NCBI GenBank assembly: GCA_017405875.1
Contig: JAFQZM010000025.1
Span: 62,001 to 126,000, forward strand
Length of the DNA: 64,000 bases
Direction: 5' to 3'
Source: a bacterium
GTDB lineage: Bacteria > UBP6 > UBA1177
Shown: positions 8,701 to 20,000 of the stretch, piece by piece
Layout of the letters: each line of letters opens with the position of its first letter
Position numbering within the stretch: the stretch's first letter is position 1
The notes under the pieces: model-generated
The model's database searches: none
What the model was told of the DNA's origin: nothing
Seen by the model: only the letters and a program-made list of their open reading frames with translations
Translations under genes and position numbers: made by a program

Positions 8701-10095
8701 ATGACAACTTACCTGACTTCTTTTATCATTTCGTTTATTTTTGTTTGTTTCGCGACCCCAATACTCATAAAAATCGGACTCAAATTCGGATTCGTCGATC
8801 AGGTGAACCAGCGCAAGATCCACCGCGGTGCCATTCCCAGGATCGGCGGCATCGGCATTTCGCTCGGAACACTCCTTCCCATATTTCTTCTCTGCTTCTT
8901 TTTTCACACCGGTATCATTTTAAACACAACAAATAACATTGTGCTATATTTCGTAGGCGGTCTTGCGATAAGCCTGCTCGGACTTTTCGATGACATCAAC
9001 GGAATCAACGCAAAAATAAAGCTGCTTTTTCAGACAGCCATCGCTTTTCTGGCAACACAGTACGGAGCGCTTGTCGAAACGCTGCCGATGCCGTGGGGAA
9101 GACTTGAACTCGGCATTTTCAGCTATGTTATAACTATTTTCTGGATCATAGGCATCATCAATGCGTTCAACCTCATTGACGGAATGGACGGATTGTCTTC
9201 CGGAATCACCCTCTTTTCATCGCTTACTCTCGCAGTGCTCGCAATCGTGAACGGATACCTGCCGACAGCTTTAGTCGCACTCGCTCTCGCAGGCGCAGTT
9301 ACCGGATTTCTTATCTACAACTTCAATCCGGCACGAATTTTCATGGGCGACTCGGGCTCGATGTTCATCGGCTATATTCTGGCGATCCTTTCACTGCGGA
9401 GCCAGTCGAAAGCTCACGCCGTCGTTTCGATACTGGTTCCGATAATCGCAATGGGTGTGCCGATCCTCGACACGACTCTTGCATTTATGCGCCGGATGAT
9501 GAGACATCAGTCGATTTTTGCAGCCGACAAGCAGCATATACACCATTTTCTGCTTTCTCTCGGCTTCAACCAGCGCAAAACGGTACTCATTCTCTATTCG
9601 ATTTCGATTCTGTTCACGGTTCTTTCGCTGCTCATGATCTTCAACAAAAATATCGATACATTCCTTATCGTCCTCGTTTTTGCGATAATCATATTCGTCA
9701 TCATCACGAAACTCGGTTACATCGAAATGATTTACGGAAGATTCAGAGTAAAAAAGGAAAATTCTCTTGAAAAACACATTGAAAACTTTTTCATCGACAG
9801 AATTTCACTCGCAAAAGACGAAGATATTTTTTCCGGTCTCCCGATAAAAGGTTTCGACATCCTCGACATTAAAGGAAACAACCTTTTCTCGCAGGGCGAA
9901 AAGGACAAAATCAACTTTTTCGACATTTCGGCGAGACGTTCGCGTATCGTCCGCCTTTACTGGACTGAAAACGTTCCGATAATCGGTGCGCGCGAGTCTG
10001 CTATGCTCATACTCATGTCAAAAACTCTCGTTGCAAAATTCGCCCCCATCAGCGATGAAGACGAGAAAAAACTTTTAGCTGATATCAAAGAATAA
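8701..10095 (+). CDS. Undecaprenyl-phosphate sugar-1-phosphate transferase (WecA/TagO type)
   Basis: A polytopic membrane enzyme that loads a sugar-1-phosphate (often GlcNAc-1-P) onto undecaprenyl phosphate to start a surface polysaccharide. Family motifs are present: HRGAIPRIGGIGI near 40, the DD pair at 97-98 (FDDING), NLIDGMDGL with Asp 160, MGDSGSMFIGY, and the HIHH cluster starting at 279. About ten to eleven hydrophobic segments occupy residues 1-345. A soluble C-terminal tail of about 120 residues is unusual for WecA and unrecognised. ATG 8701 has GGAGG five bases upstream; an upstream TTG is rejected. MraY is a separate gene at 22279. Confidence 0.9.
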   Translation: MTTYLTSFIISFIFVCFATPILIKIGLKFGFVDQVNQRKIHRGAIPRIGGIGISLGTLLPIFLLCFFFHTGIILNTTNNIVLYFVGGLAISLLGLFDDINGINAKIKLLFQTAIAFLATQYGALVETLPMPWGRLELGIFSYVITIFWIIGIINAFNLIDGMDGLSSGITLFSSLTLAVLAIVNGYLPTALVALALAGAVTGFLIYNFNPARIFMGDSGSMFIGYILAILSLRSQSKAHAVVSILVPIIAMGVPILDTTLAFMRRMMRHQSIFAADKQHIHHFLLSLGFNQRKTVLILYSISILFTVLSLLMIFNKNIDTFLIVLVFAIIIFVIITKLGYIEMIYGRFRVKKENSLEKHIENFFIDRISLAKDEDIFSGLPIKGFDILDIKGNNLFSQGEKDKINFFDISARRSRIVRLYWTENVPIIGARESAMLILMSKTLVAKFAPISDEDEKKLLADIKE

Positions 10096-10854
10096 TCAGA
10101 GACTTGTAAGAACAACAGGACCGTTTGCGGTGATCGCGACAGTGTGCTCGAACTGGCAGCTCAGTTTGCCGTCCATCGTAACGACTGTCCAGCCGTCGCT
10201 CAAAGTGCGAGTTTTGTAGGTTCCTTCGTTTATCATCGGCTCGATAGCTACGACCATTCCCTCCTGAAGCCTGAGTCCGTCACCGCGCTTGCCGTAGTGC
10301 GGGATCGCAGGATCTTCGTGAAGATGGACGCCTGTTCCGTGCCCGACGTATTCTGTAACGACCGAAAAACCGTTGCTTTCGGCATACTCCTGAATAACCG
10401 CGCCGATGTCTCCTATGTGGTTGCCCGGAATGCACTGCTCTATTCCGAGTTCAAGGCATCTGCGGGTAACTTCGACCAGCTTTTTCGCCTTGTCGGTAGC
10501 ACCCGGCATGACGTAGGTCATAGTGCTGTCACCGATATAGCCGTTAAGCGTAACGCCGCAGTCGACCGAAAGAATGTCGCCGCGCTGGATTATCTTCGCC
10601 TTTCTCGGAATGCCGTGAACGACCTCGTTGTTTACTGCGATGCATGTCGCGTGAACATAATCGTCAACCGATTTGAAAGTAGGATGACCGCCGTGTTTTT
10701 TGATGAATTTATCGGCAAAAGCATCTATCTGCAAAGTCGACACGCCCGGTTTGATATAGGTTTTAAGTTCGTGGTAAAGTTCTGCAAGAACGTGACCGGC
10801 AGCTTTGATCTTTTCGATCTGTTCCGGTGTTTTGATGATGATTTCTTCACACAT
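10096..10854 (-). CDS. map: Methionine aminopeptidase, type I
   Basis: Removes the initiator methionine from new proteins using two metal ions. In 252 residues the pita-bread fold motifs appear in order: HATCIAVNNEVVHGIP, SVDCGVTLNGYIGDSTMTY (two Asp ligands), GHGTGVHLHEDP (His ligand), EPMINEG (Glu ligand) and QFEHTVAIT (Glu ligand). It lacks the type II insertion and any N-terminal zinc extension. ATG 10854 follows GAGGCTGAA; the longer TTG reading is unsupported. Its stop codon abuts the stop of the wecA-like gene with no base between, so the two converge. Confidence 0.96.
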   Translation of the reverse strand: MCEEIIIKTPEQIEKIKAAGHVLAELYHELKTYIKPGVSTLQIDAFADKFIKKHGGHPTFKSVDDYVHATCIAVNNEVVHGIPRKAKIIQRGDILSVDCGVTLNGYIGDSTMTYVMPGATDKAKKLVEVTRRCLELGIEQCIPGNHIGDIGAVIQEYAESNGFSVVTEYVGHGTGVHLHEDPAIPHYGKRGDGLRLQEGMVVAIEPMINEGTYKTRTLSDGWTVVTMDGKLSCQFEHTVAITANGPVVLTSL

Positions 10855-10949
10855 TTCAGCCTCAAAAAGCAAATTAGCAAAAAAACGGGGGATTATAGTC
10901 TTAAATCCGGCAGTTGCAAGCAGGCATAAGAGAAATGTCGCAAAATTTC

Positions 10950-10977
10950 TTGCCTTTTTGTTTAAATTAAATAGTAT
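10950..10977 (+). promoter_or_regulatory. Promoter of the giant lipoprotein gene
   Basis: TTGCCT (10950-10955), 16 bases, TAGTAT (10972-10977), followed by AACGCGCG and a T-run. GGAGG at 11004 and ATG at 11014 follow. Confidence 0.55.
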
Positions 10978-11013
10978 AACGCGCGATTTTTTGGATAAAA
11001 ACTGGAGGAAAAA

Positions 11014-14000
11014 ATGAGAAGATTTTCGGTTTTTTTGGCAGTTCTCGCGTCACTCGTTTTCATTGTGAGCTGCGGTGACGGAAACGGCAGCAGCAGCGGC
11101 AAAAAACAGGGCGAGCTTTACGGCGCATGTTATCCGAACAAGACCTGCAACGACGGTCTTACATGCGACGAGGAAAACGACGTCTGTCTGCCTGCGGGTA
11201 ATGACGAAGACTCTGAGGCTGACAGCGATACATCTGATGTCGAGACACCGGATGAAGATGCGGATACCGGCGATACGGAAGAGCCCGATGAAAAGGATGA
11301 TTCCGACACATCGGACACCGAAGAGCCCGATGAAAAGGACGATTCCGACACCGGCATTCCTGTAACTCCGGACGAAAACAACGATTCCGACGATACTCAG
11401 GAGCCGGAAGATAACGACATTCCGGAAACTCCGGATGAAACTCCCGACAACGAAACTCCCGTAAATTCCGAAGCGACCGAAAACCACAAGATTTCCGGTA
11501 TATTCCAAGTCGGAACAGGCGTTTCAGGAATAGAGGCTGCTCTTTTTGAGTGCGGCAGCACCGAAAAAATCGCTTTTGCCAACACCGATGCAAAAGGAAA
11601 ATTCTCATTCAATGCAGATATAACGGCTTCCAAAACATACTGCATAAAAGCGGGAGATTTCGCAAGCTGTTTCAAGGGCTTAAGCGACCACACGGCGAAC
11701 ATCTCCGAAATCACGACTGCGGCATATCTCCTCGACAAGACCTGTGCTGATTTAAGAAAAAGTGAAACAAAAATAAGAACTTACGCAAAGCTCGGAACCG
11801 GAGAATGGCTGGGCGAGCTTGATTATTCGAAGCTTTCCGGCATCAAAGAAGGCCTGAAACTTTTCTCGAACTACCTCAAAACGACAAACAACAAGACTCT
11901 TTCCGAAAAAATCGCAGAAGACGCAAATAAAGAGACTCCAGAATTTGCAAAATTCTTCAACGGCTTCAGAATTTCGGCAAATAAAACCGAAATAGTTTTA
12001 GACGAAAGTACCGACAACAGCACAACTTTCAGCGCTGAAGGCGGCAGCACGAAAATCGCATCCGGTTTCAAAATCACTTGGACTATGAAAAACAAAAACG
12101 CCGAAGCCGCAACATACAAATTCACGACTTCTACTCCCGGCGAATACGTCGCACGTGCAACACTCGTTTCGGGAAACACCACTCTTTCCGACGGTTCAGC
12201 AAGCGTTCTCTATCTCCAGAAAAAGAAAAGCGGCTCGATCTACCTGAACGGAAAATCGAAAAACATCTCCCAATATATCGATAACGGCATCTACGTCGTC
12301 ATTCCCAAGAACACCGTTGTCAAAAAGGACGGAAATGTTGTAACCAAGATAACTTATGACATTCTTTCCGCCGGCGGCAATCAGGTTTCGCGTCTTAAAT
12401 TCTACCCTGAAGGCGCAGTTTTCGAAGGCGATTCGATGTATTTCGTCTACGAACTCGGCACGGTTTACGGTGGCGATCCCATCATGCTCTCGGCAAAGAG
12501 AACGAATACTGACGGCACTGTCGATGTTCTCAATTCGGCTGCCGGAGACCCGATTATGATGGCTGCGGCAGGAGATCCGATAATGACAACAGCAGCCGGC
12601 GATCCGATAATGACGGCTGCTGCAGGAGATCCCATAATGACAAGCGCTGCAGGTGATCCGATCATGACAAGCGCAGCCGGTGATCCTATCATGAATGCCG
12701 CTGCAGGTGACCCGATAATGACTTCGGCTGCGGGAGATCCGATCATGGCGGCTGCCGCAGGTGACCCGATAATGATGGGAACAAGCTCCAGCGCAATGAT
12801 TTCGCAGACGAACCACTATTCGATTTTCACTGTCGAATCTGCAAATCTTCCCGTTTCGGTCGACGCTCTTCTTGACAGATGGTGCGACGGCTCATTCTAC
12901 CGCAACTATTCTCCGGTTGCTTTCATCGAAGCAGGCTTCAGACAGTTCAAACCTTCAAGCACGCTTCTTCCCTATCTGACTTGTGAAGGCAGAAAGTTCG
13001 GTGACCTCGGCAACGACCTTTACGAACTTATCAATAAGCAGGTCGGCTACCAGCGCAACCTCAATCTTATCGAAAATATTTTCTTTGTTTCCGAATTTTA
13101 CAACCGCATGAAAGTCAGAAGGGAAAGCGGCGAAGTCGCAGCCGTTAAGAACGGTCTGGAACTTCGTTCTGCAATCGCGGCACTCTACACTGCAACGACT
13201 TCATACAACAGAAGCGCGACTCTTGCCGATTTGTTTGATTCTTCGATGATTCCTCTCACTTACAGCGGCGTAACTCCCGCCGACTATACGGCAAAGGCAA
13301 AAAGCTCGATCACCGGAAATTCCGGTTCAGGCGATATATACACCGCAACGAAGAAAGAGATGATGATTTTCGCAAACTACATCACTACATCATCTAAAGG
13401 GCCCGATTTCGACTCTGTTGAATCGGTTCTCACGCCCGATCAGCTCGTCTGTGCATGGTTTGACAGCAATACCGAACCGCAGAACTGCAATAAAATCTAC
13501 ACTCTCAATGATGCAGGTCATGTAACTCTGGGCGGCACCGAATTAAGCGCAGCGGAAGCAAATGCCATCTTCTCCGAACACTTCATGCCGATGAACAGCA
13601 GACTGAGTGACGAAGAAAAACTCGATCTTTTCAGAATTTTCTATCTTGCACTTAAATATGCGGGAACAATTTTCTACGGCGGAAGCGACATCGACGAGCT
13701 CAACGACGCACTGCTTAAAACGGCATACCTCGTTTTTGACGGAATCGACGACAACGCGAAAGCGGTCAGCATAGTCGATACTTTCGACGCTTCGGCTCAC
13801 ACTGTTGCAGTTCTTGACGGCGCGGAAATGGCGACGAGACCCTACATCCAGAAACTCAGCGCACTCACCGACCAGATTTCTCTCAAAGTTGCTCCGGCAA
13901 GCGCAGACATCGAAAAAGTTCTCGTCAGCATCGAAGGAAACGAATTCGATAAAGTTCAGGAAAATACAAGAACTTACTACAAGCCGAAAGGCTCTTTGAA

Positions 14001-17000
14001 AGAAAAATCGATAGTCCTCACTCCGGGAACGCTTGCACAGGGCGAAAAGGCGCTGAAAGATCTGCTCGGAAGCGAAGACGTCGATTCTCTCGGCAATATC
14101 ACCGGAAAAATGACGATAGTCGTCAACTCTAAGATTTCTGGCAAAACCTATTCGACGCAGAAAGCTTACGAATTTTTCGTAAACGGCGAAAGTGACGGCG
14201 TAAATTCGAAGGAAGTTCCTGCAAACATCCAGATCCGCGTCAACGATTCAAACGGCAATGCGATTCCCGACAACGCAAATCCGACGATAATCCTCAATCC
14301 GGGCAACAGAGTATTCTATTCCGCCGGCAACCTCATCAGCATTGAAAACCTTACTCCCGCGGCATATACGATCGACGCTTTTGCAGACGGTTACTATGCA
14401 AAGAATGTCAGCGTAAACGTTCCATCGGGAGCAACGTTCGATGTCGAAATCAGACTTGACGAGGAAACTACGGGTTCGGCTGATGCAAATCTCGAACTTT
14501 CGGTAAAAATCGACACCGCAAAACATCCGTCGAAAGTCTATATTCAGATTTACAACGATGACATGGATCTCGTTGCGAACGAGACTGCAAAATTCAACGG
14601 CGAAGGCAGATACGAAACAATTAATATACCGATGGGTTCAGGAAGATACACTCTCCTTGCTGTCGGCGAAGACATGTACAACTACCTTGAAGCGATAACG
14701 CTCTACGAAGGAAACAACTCAAAGGAAATCACGGTCATCGCAAAGAACGCATGCGGAAACGGCATTGTCGATTCTGCTGAAGAGTGCGAACCTTCACAAA
14801 GCGAACCTGTTCTCTGCGGCACGATCTATCCTGCTGCTCCGAATCCCAATGAATATGCGACCTGTGATCCTGATACCTGCACATTCAACAAGACTGCCTG
14901 CGGAAAAGCTGCTTTCTGCGGCGACGGCATAATCGACAGCCCTGCAGAACACTGCGACGGCGGCTCAAAGGCATGTGCGGAAATAGCGGGTTCCGGCGAT
15001 TCCGGTTCTGCTCCGTGCGCAACTGACTGTTCGCGCTACATCACTGAAAACAACTGCAGGAAAACGACTGAAAGCTGCGGAAATCTCAAGGAAAACGCAG
15101 TCTGGAACGACGGAGAGGGCAAGTTTACTCAAACTCATGACGGCGCAAACTGGCTTCCGGCGACAAAATCTGCTTCTTACGGTATAACCAAAGAAGAATG
15201 CGTCTTCTCCTGCAAAAAAGGTTACAAGTGGGATGGCAGTGACTGCATCCCAAGCCCGCTTTCACTCGCACTTATCTGCACCGGCGAAACCGACTGCTTC
15301 AGCAATACTGATGAAACCGAGTGCCCCGCTTACGGCACAGTTTTCTTCGGTCAGGATGCACAGTATGCACAGACCGGCTTCTGTACACCTCACAAACTGA
15401 CTGCGGCAGTAAACGGCATTGTAAAAGACGCATACACTCATTACGAGTGGCAGGCTGTTTCAAGCGAAGAAATGAACTGGGATGATGCAAACGACTACTG
15501 CTCTCATCTCAACGACGAAAGCGGCTCATCGGCACTCTGGAGAATCCCGAGCCCGTCTGAACTTCTTACCATTGTCAACAGCGGCACGGCAAGTCCTGCA
15601 CTTGATGACAAATTTACAGCAAGAGGTCACACTTTCTGGGCAAGCGAGGACAGCAGAAACAGCGAAAAGGCATGGATGCTCGGAGAGAACGGAGAAATCA
15701 CAAGTGTTGATAAAGCAGATACAAACAGCGTAATCTGCGTAAAACACGGCTTCGATACCGTGCAGAACCGCTTCAGCGCTACTGCCGAGACAGTTAAAGA
15801 TTCTGACAGCGGTCTCATGTGGCAGAAACAGCCTGTTGCTTCGGTAACATGGGAAAAGGCGCTTTCATACTGTGAAGAAGTTTCGACTACCGACAAATTC
15901 GACTGGCGTCTTCCCAACAGAAACGAACTTGCTTCACTCATAAACTACGAAAAGAACAACGGCGCAATGAGCGACTTCCCGGGAATCGCTGCAAAAGGCT
16001 TCTGGACTTCGACTACTTCGGCTGCTTCGACAGGCTCAGCAACCGCAGGAAATGAGGCGTGGACAGTTGATTTTGCAAGCGGAAAAATCGAACCGGCTGA
16101 AAAGAACGACACCAAATATGTCATCTGCGTCCGCAACGACGAACCGTGCTTCGGTGACGAATGTCCGAACACATGCGGCTTTGCTCCCTGCAAAGGCATG
16201 GCTAATTCAACCGGACTCTGCACCGCGAATGACTACAGCTTCACATGCGGCTGCAAATCGGGATTCAACTGGAATCACGGCAAGTGCCTGCTTGACACCA
16301 CGCGCTACATTGCATGCGAAGGTTTGCCTGAAAACGCAATCTGGAACACCGTTTTCGGTATCAGCCAGAGCTACGACGGAAACAACTGGTATCCGAGCAA
16401 TATCGGCTCGTTCAACAAGATTGCAAGCACGACCGAATGCAGATTCATCTGCGCAACGAACTACAGCTGGGATGCCGACGAAGAAAAATGTCTCCCGAAA
16501 TCGAGAGTTGCACAGTGCTCCGACAAAACTCCTTACTCCGACTGGAACGTGGTTTCCAAAATTTCGCAGACATGGGACGGCGAAAAGTGGCAGCCTTCAT
16601 CAACTTCCGAATACAACGAAGAATCAAGCGAAGAAGAGTGCAGATTCGTATGCAAGGAACACTACACTTGGGACAGCGAAAATAAAATCTGCAAAGGCGA
16701 GACTCGTGAAAACGAGCCGTGCACCGGACTTCCGGCAAATGCACACTGGTGGAATGAACCGGCAACGATCACGCAGACCTGGACGAACGGCGGCTGGGCT
16801 CCGGCATCGGCAGGACGCTACAACGACTCCCAGGCGGACAATGAATGCTTCTTCGGATGCAACGAAAACTACTCTTGGAAAAACAATGCGTGTGTTGCTG
16901 ATGAAAAATTCAATGTTGCATGTAACGACCTGACACTTCCCGACAATGCGGAATGGAACCAGTACAACCAGATAAACCAGACCTGGAGCGGAGAAAAATG

Positions 17001-20000
17001 GCTTCCGACAACTGAAGGCAGCTACAACGAAACCCCAGATCCCGCTTACTGCCGCTTCAAATGCAAAGCTCACTACAACTGGAACGGCTCTACCTGTTCG
17101 GCAGAAACGAATATCGCAACATGTACCGGAAAACCGTCAAACGCTGAATGGAACACGGCTTCAAGCATTATTCAGTACTGGGACGGAGAAAAATTCTCTC
17201 CGACAGCTACAGCTTCATACGGCGAAACTCCGACAACAGAAGAATGCCGCTTCAAATGCAATGAAAACTATACTGTTTCCGACGATAGAAAATCCTGTAA
17301 ACCATCGACAAGAACAATAGACTGTGAAGGACTTCCCGAGAACGCAATTTGGAACACAGGAGCATCTTGGGGAAGGATCACTCAGACTTGGAGCGGATCC
17401 GACTGGACTCCGTCACTCTCAGGAGTGTTCAGCGAAACTCCGAGTACTGAAAACTGCGTATTCAAATGCTTTGACAACTACGAGTGGCAGGGAGGTCGCT
17501 GCGTTGCCAAAAAGCAGACTTCGATATGTACCGGACTTCCTGAAAACGCGCAGTGGAACAGTGTCGCAACAGTACTTCAGGAATGGAAAGAAAACGGTGA
17601 GTGGGAACCTAGCGATATCGGCATTTACAGCGAAGAAGAGAGTCTGACGGAATGCCGCTTCAAATGCAGGGAAAACTTTACATGGGACGGAAAGAAAACA
17701 TGTGTCGCAAACACAAGGTTTATTGAATGCAATCCCCGCCCGGCAAACTCGCTCTGGAACGAAGTTCACTTTATAACGCAGACTTGGAACGGCTCAGAAT
17801 GGCTGCCATCGCTCGATCCTGAATACAGCGTTTCTCCAAGCAATAGCGAGTGCAAATATAAATGCGATACAGGATACTATCCGCTTGACGGCAGATGTGT
17901 CGCAGATCCGTGCAATGATAACGGCTACAACCCGTGCAGCGAGGTCAATAATTCAACGGGAGTATGTACCGCAAACAATAATGTATTTCTTCCTTATTCC
18001 TGTGAATGCGCAGATGGTTACTCCTGGCACGGCAAGACAGGCTGCCGCAGTAAAAAAGCAACTCTCGGCAATATCTGCACAGATGCAGTGAAATGCTTCA
18101 ATAACGAAGAGGAGATTGCATGCCCCTCGCAGGGAAACGATTTCTACGGTCAGGATGCCCAGTATGCCGAAATGGGCTACTGCACACCGAAGATGTTGGA
18201 AGTTAAAGAGACAATAGTCGGAGCTGAAACCCAAAAAACCGTTATTGACAAAAACACAGGTCTTGAATGGCTGAAATCAAGATCAGACGAATCCTATAAA
18301 CAGGAAGATGCTGTAACTTACTGTGACGGTCTTGTATACGGCGGACATGCCGACTGGAGACTTCCTTCAGCCAAAGAGCTGATGACGGTGCTCAGTTACA
18401 CCCAAATACTGCCTGAATTAGATAGAGAATACTTTGATAACATCTACGTTGCCTGGACGAGCACTCCCGATTTGAATGAATCGAACAATGCTGTTCTATT
18501 GTCATTCGGACAGTTCAATTCTGAAATGAAAACGAATGAATTTGGGGCTGTCTGCGTCAGAGGAAATGCTCTGCCTGAAAGCGACTTTTCAGCTTTTACT
18601 GTAAACGGAGATGAAATCGTCAAAGATTTAACCACAGAACTTTACTGGCAGAAAACTTACGTAACCGAAAAAACATGGCCGGAACTTCTTGAATACTGCG
18701 AAAATCTTGAATACGGCGGTTTCAGTGACTGGAGAATGCCGAATATCAGCGAATTACGTTCCCTCATAAATTATGAAAAGTCCTATCCTGCTTCGGATTT
18801 TCCTGATATGCCGTCTGATTGGCTTATTTCCTCCACCACTCAGTTTTCTGCAGATACGGTGGAAGGAGTTCTTTTCGAAACAGGTCTCGAATCCGGATTA
18901 TATAAATCCGGTTCCGCAGGTCGCGTCCGCTGTGTCCGCTCCGATCTGTGCGATGAAGGTGAATTCCTGTTCGGGAAAAACTGTGTCGCAAGCCCGTGCA
19001 AGGCAAATTCGTGCGAAATAGAACATTCTGACGGGATCTGCACTCCGCTAAACCTTGACGATTTTTCATGCGGTTGCGACGAAGGATACAGCTGGAACGG
19101 TTCAAAGTGCATAAACAATCCGTGTTTCAACAACCAATGTTCTGCAATCGAACACTCTGACGGAATCTGCACTCCGCTGAATGATACGGAATTTGCTTGC
19201 GGCTGTGCTGACGGCTATTTCTGGAAAGGTTCGAGATGCATGACAAAGCATGCTTTCGGTAACATCTGCACAGGTCAGAACAAGTGCTATAACAATTCGG
19301 AAGAAATGTATTGCCCTGCGAACGGGGAAGATTTCTTCGGACAGGATGCTCAGTATGCAGCAAAAGAAAGATGCACTCCGCAAAGTTTTAGTGACGATGA
19401 CCCTGACAGCAACCATCCTGAAGAAATTATCGTCATTGACAACAACACAGGGCTTATGTGGCAGAAAAATATTCCTGATCTTAAGCCTGACTGGTATCAT
19501 GCAGTAGCTTATTGCTCCGATTTGGAATATGCCGGATACAGCGACTGGAGACTGCCTAAACCTGAAGAATTTTTGTCAATAGCTGATCTTAAAAACACCG
19601 ACCCTTCAATCTTCACATACCCTGGACCGGGTTATTTCTCGCCGTGGACATCCGCATCAGTTGCCAAATCAATAGGCAATGCATTTATAATGGAATTCTC
19701 AAGTATGACTACTAATATGGCTTACACCGGCAAAGAGGCGTCCGATTCTTTTGATGTTGTTTGTGTCAGAGGAAACATTCTTCCGAAGAGCCGGTTTGTC
19801 GTTTCGAGAGAAAACGGTTACGAAATTGTCACGGATACAGTAAGCGGACTTATCTGGCAGAAAACATCCCTCGGTTGGCAAACATGGAAAGATGCTCTTG
19901 CATACTGCGAAAATTCTGAATATGCCGGATTCACAGACTGGAGAGTTCCGAATCTCAAAGAAGCATTCACTCTTGCAGATTTTACCAAAACAAGCGGTAT

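Noticed and set aside
12535-12777. CRISPR array
   Set aside because: The 27-bp units are contiguous with no spacers, are in frame within a gene, and there are no cas genes nearby.
12196-12816. Minus-strand frames reading IGSPAA-type repeats
   Set aside because: They mirror the GDPIM array on the other strand. The synonymous variation fits the plus-strand frame only.
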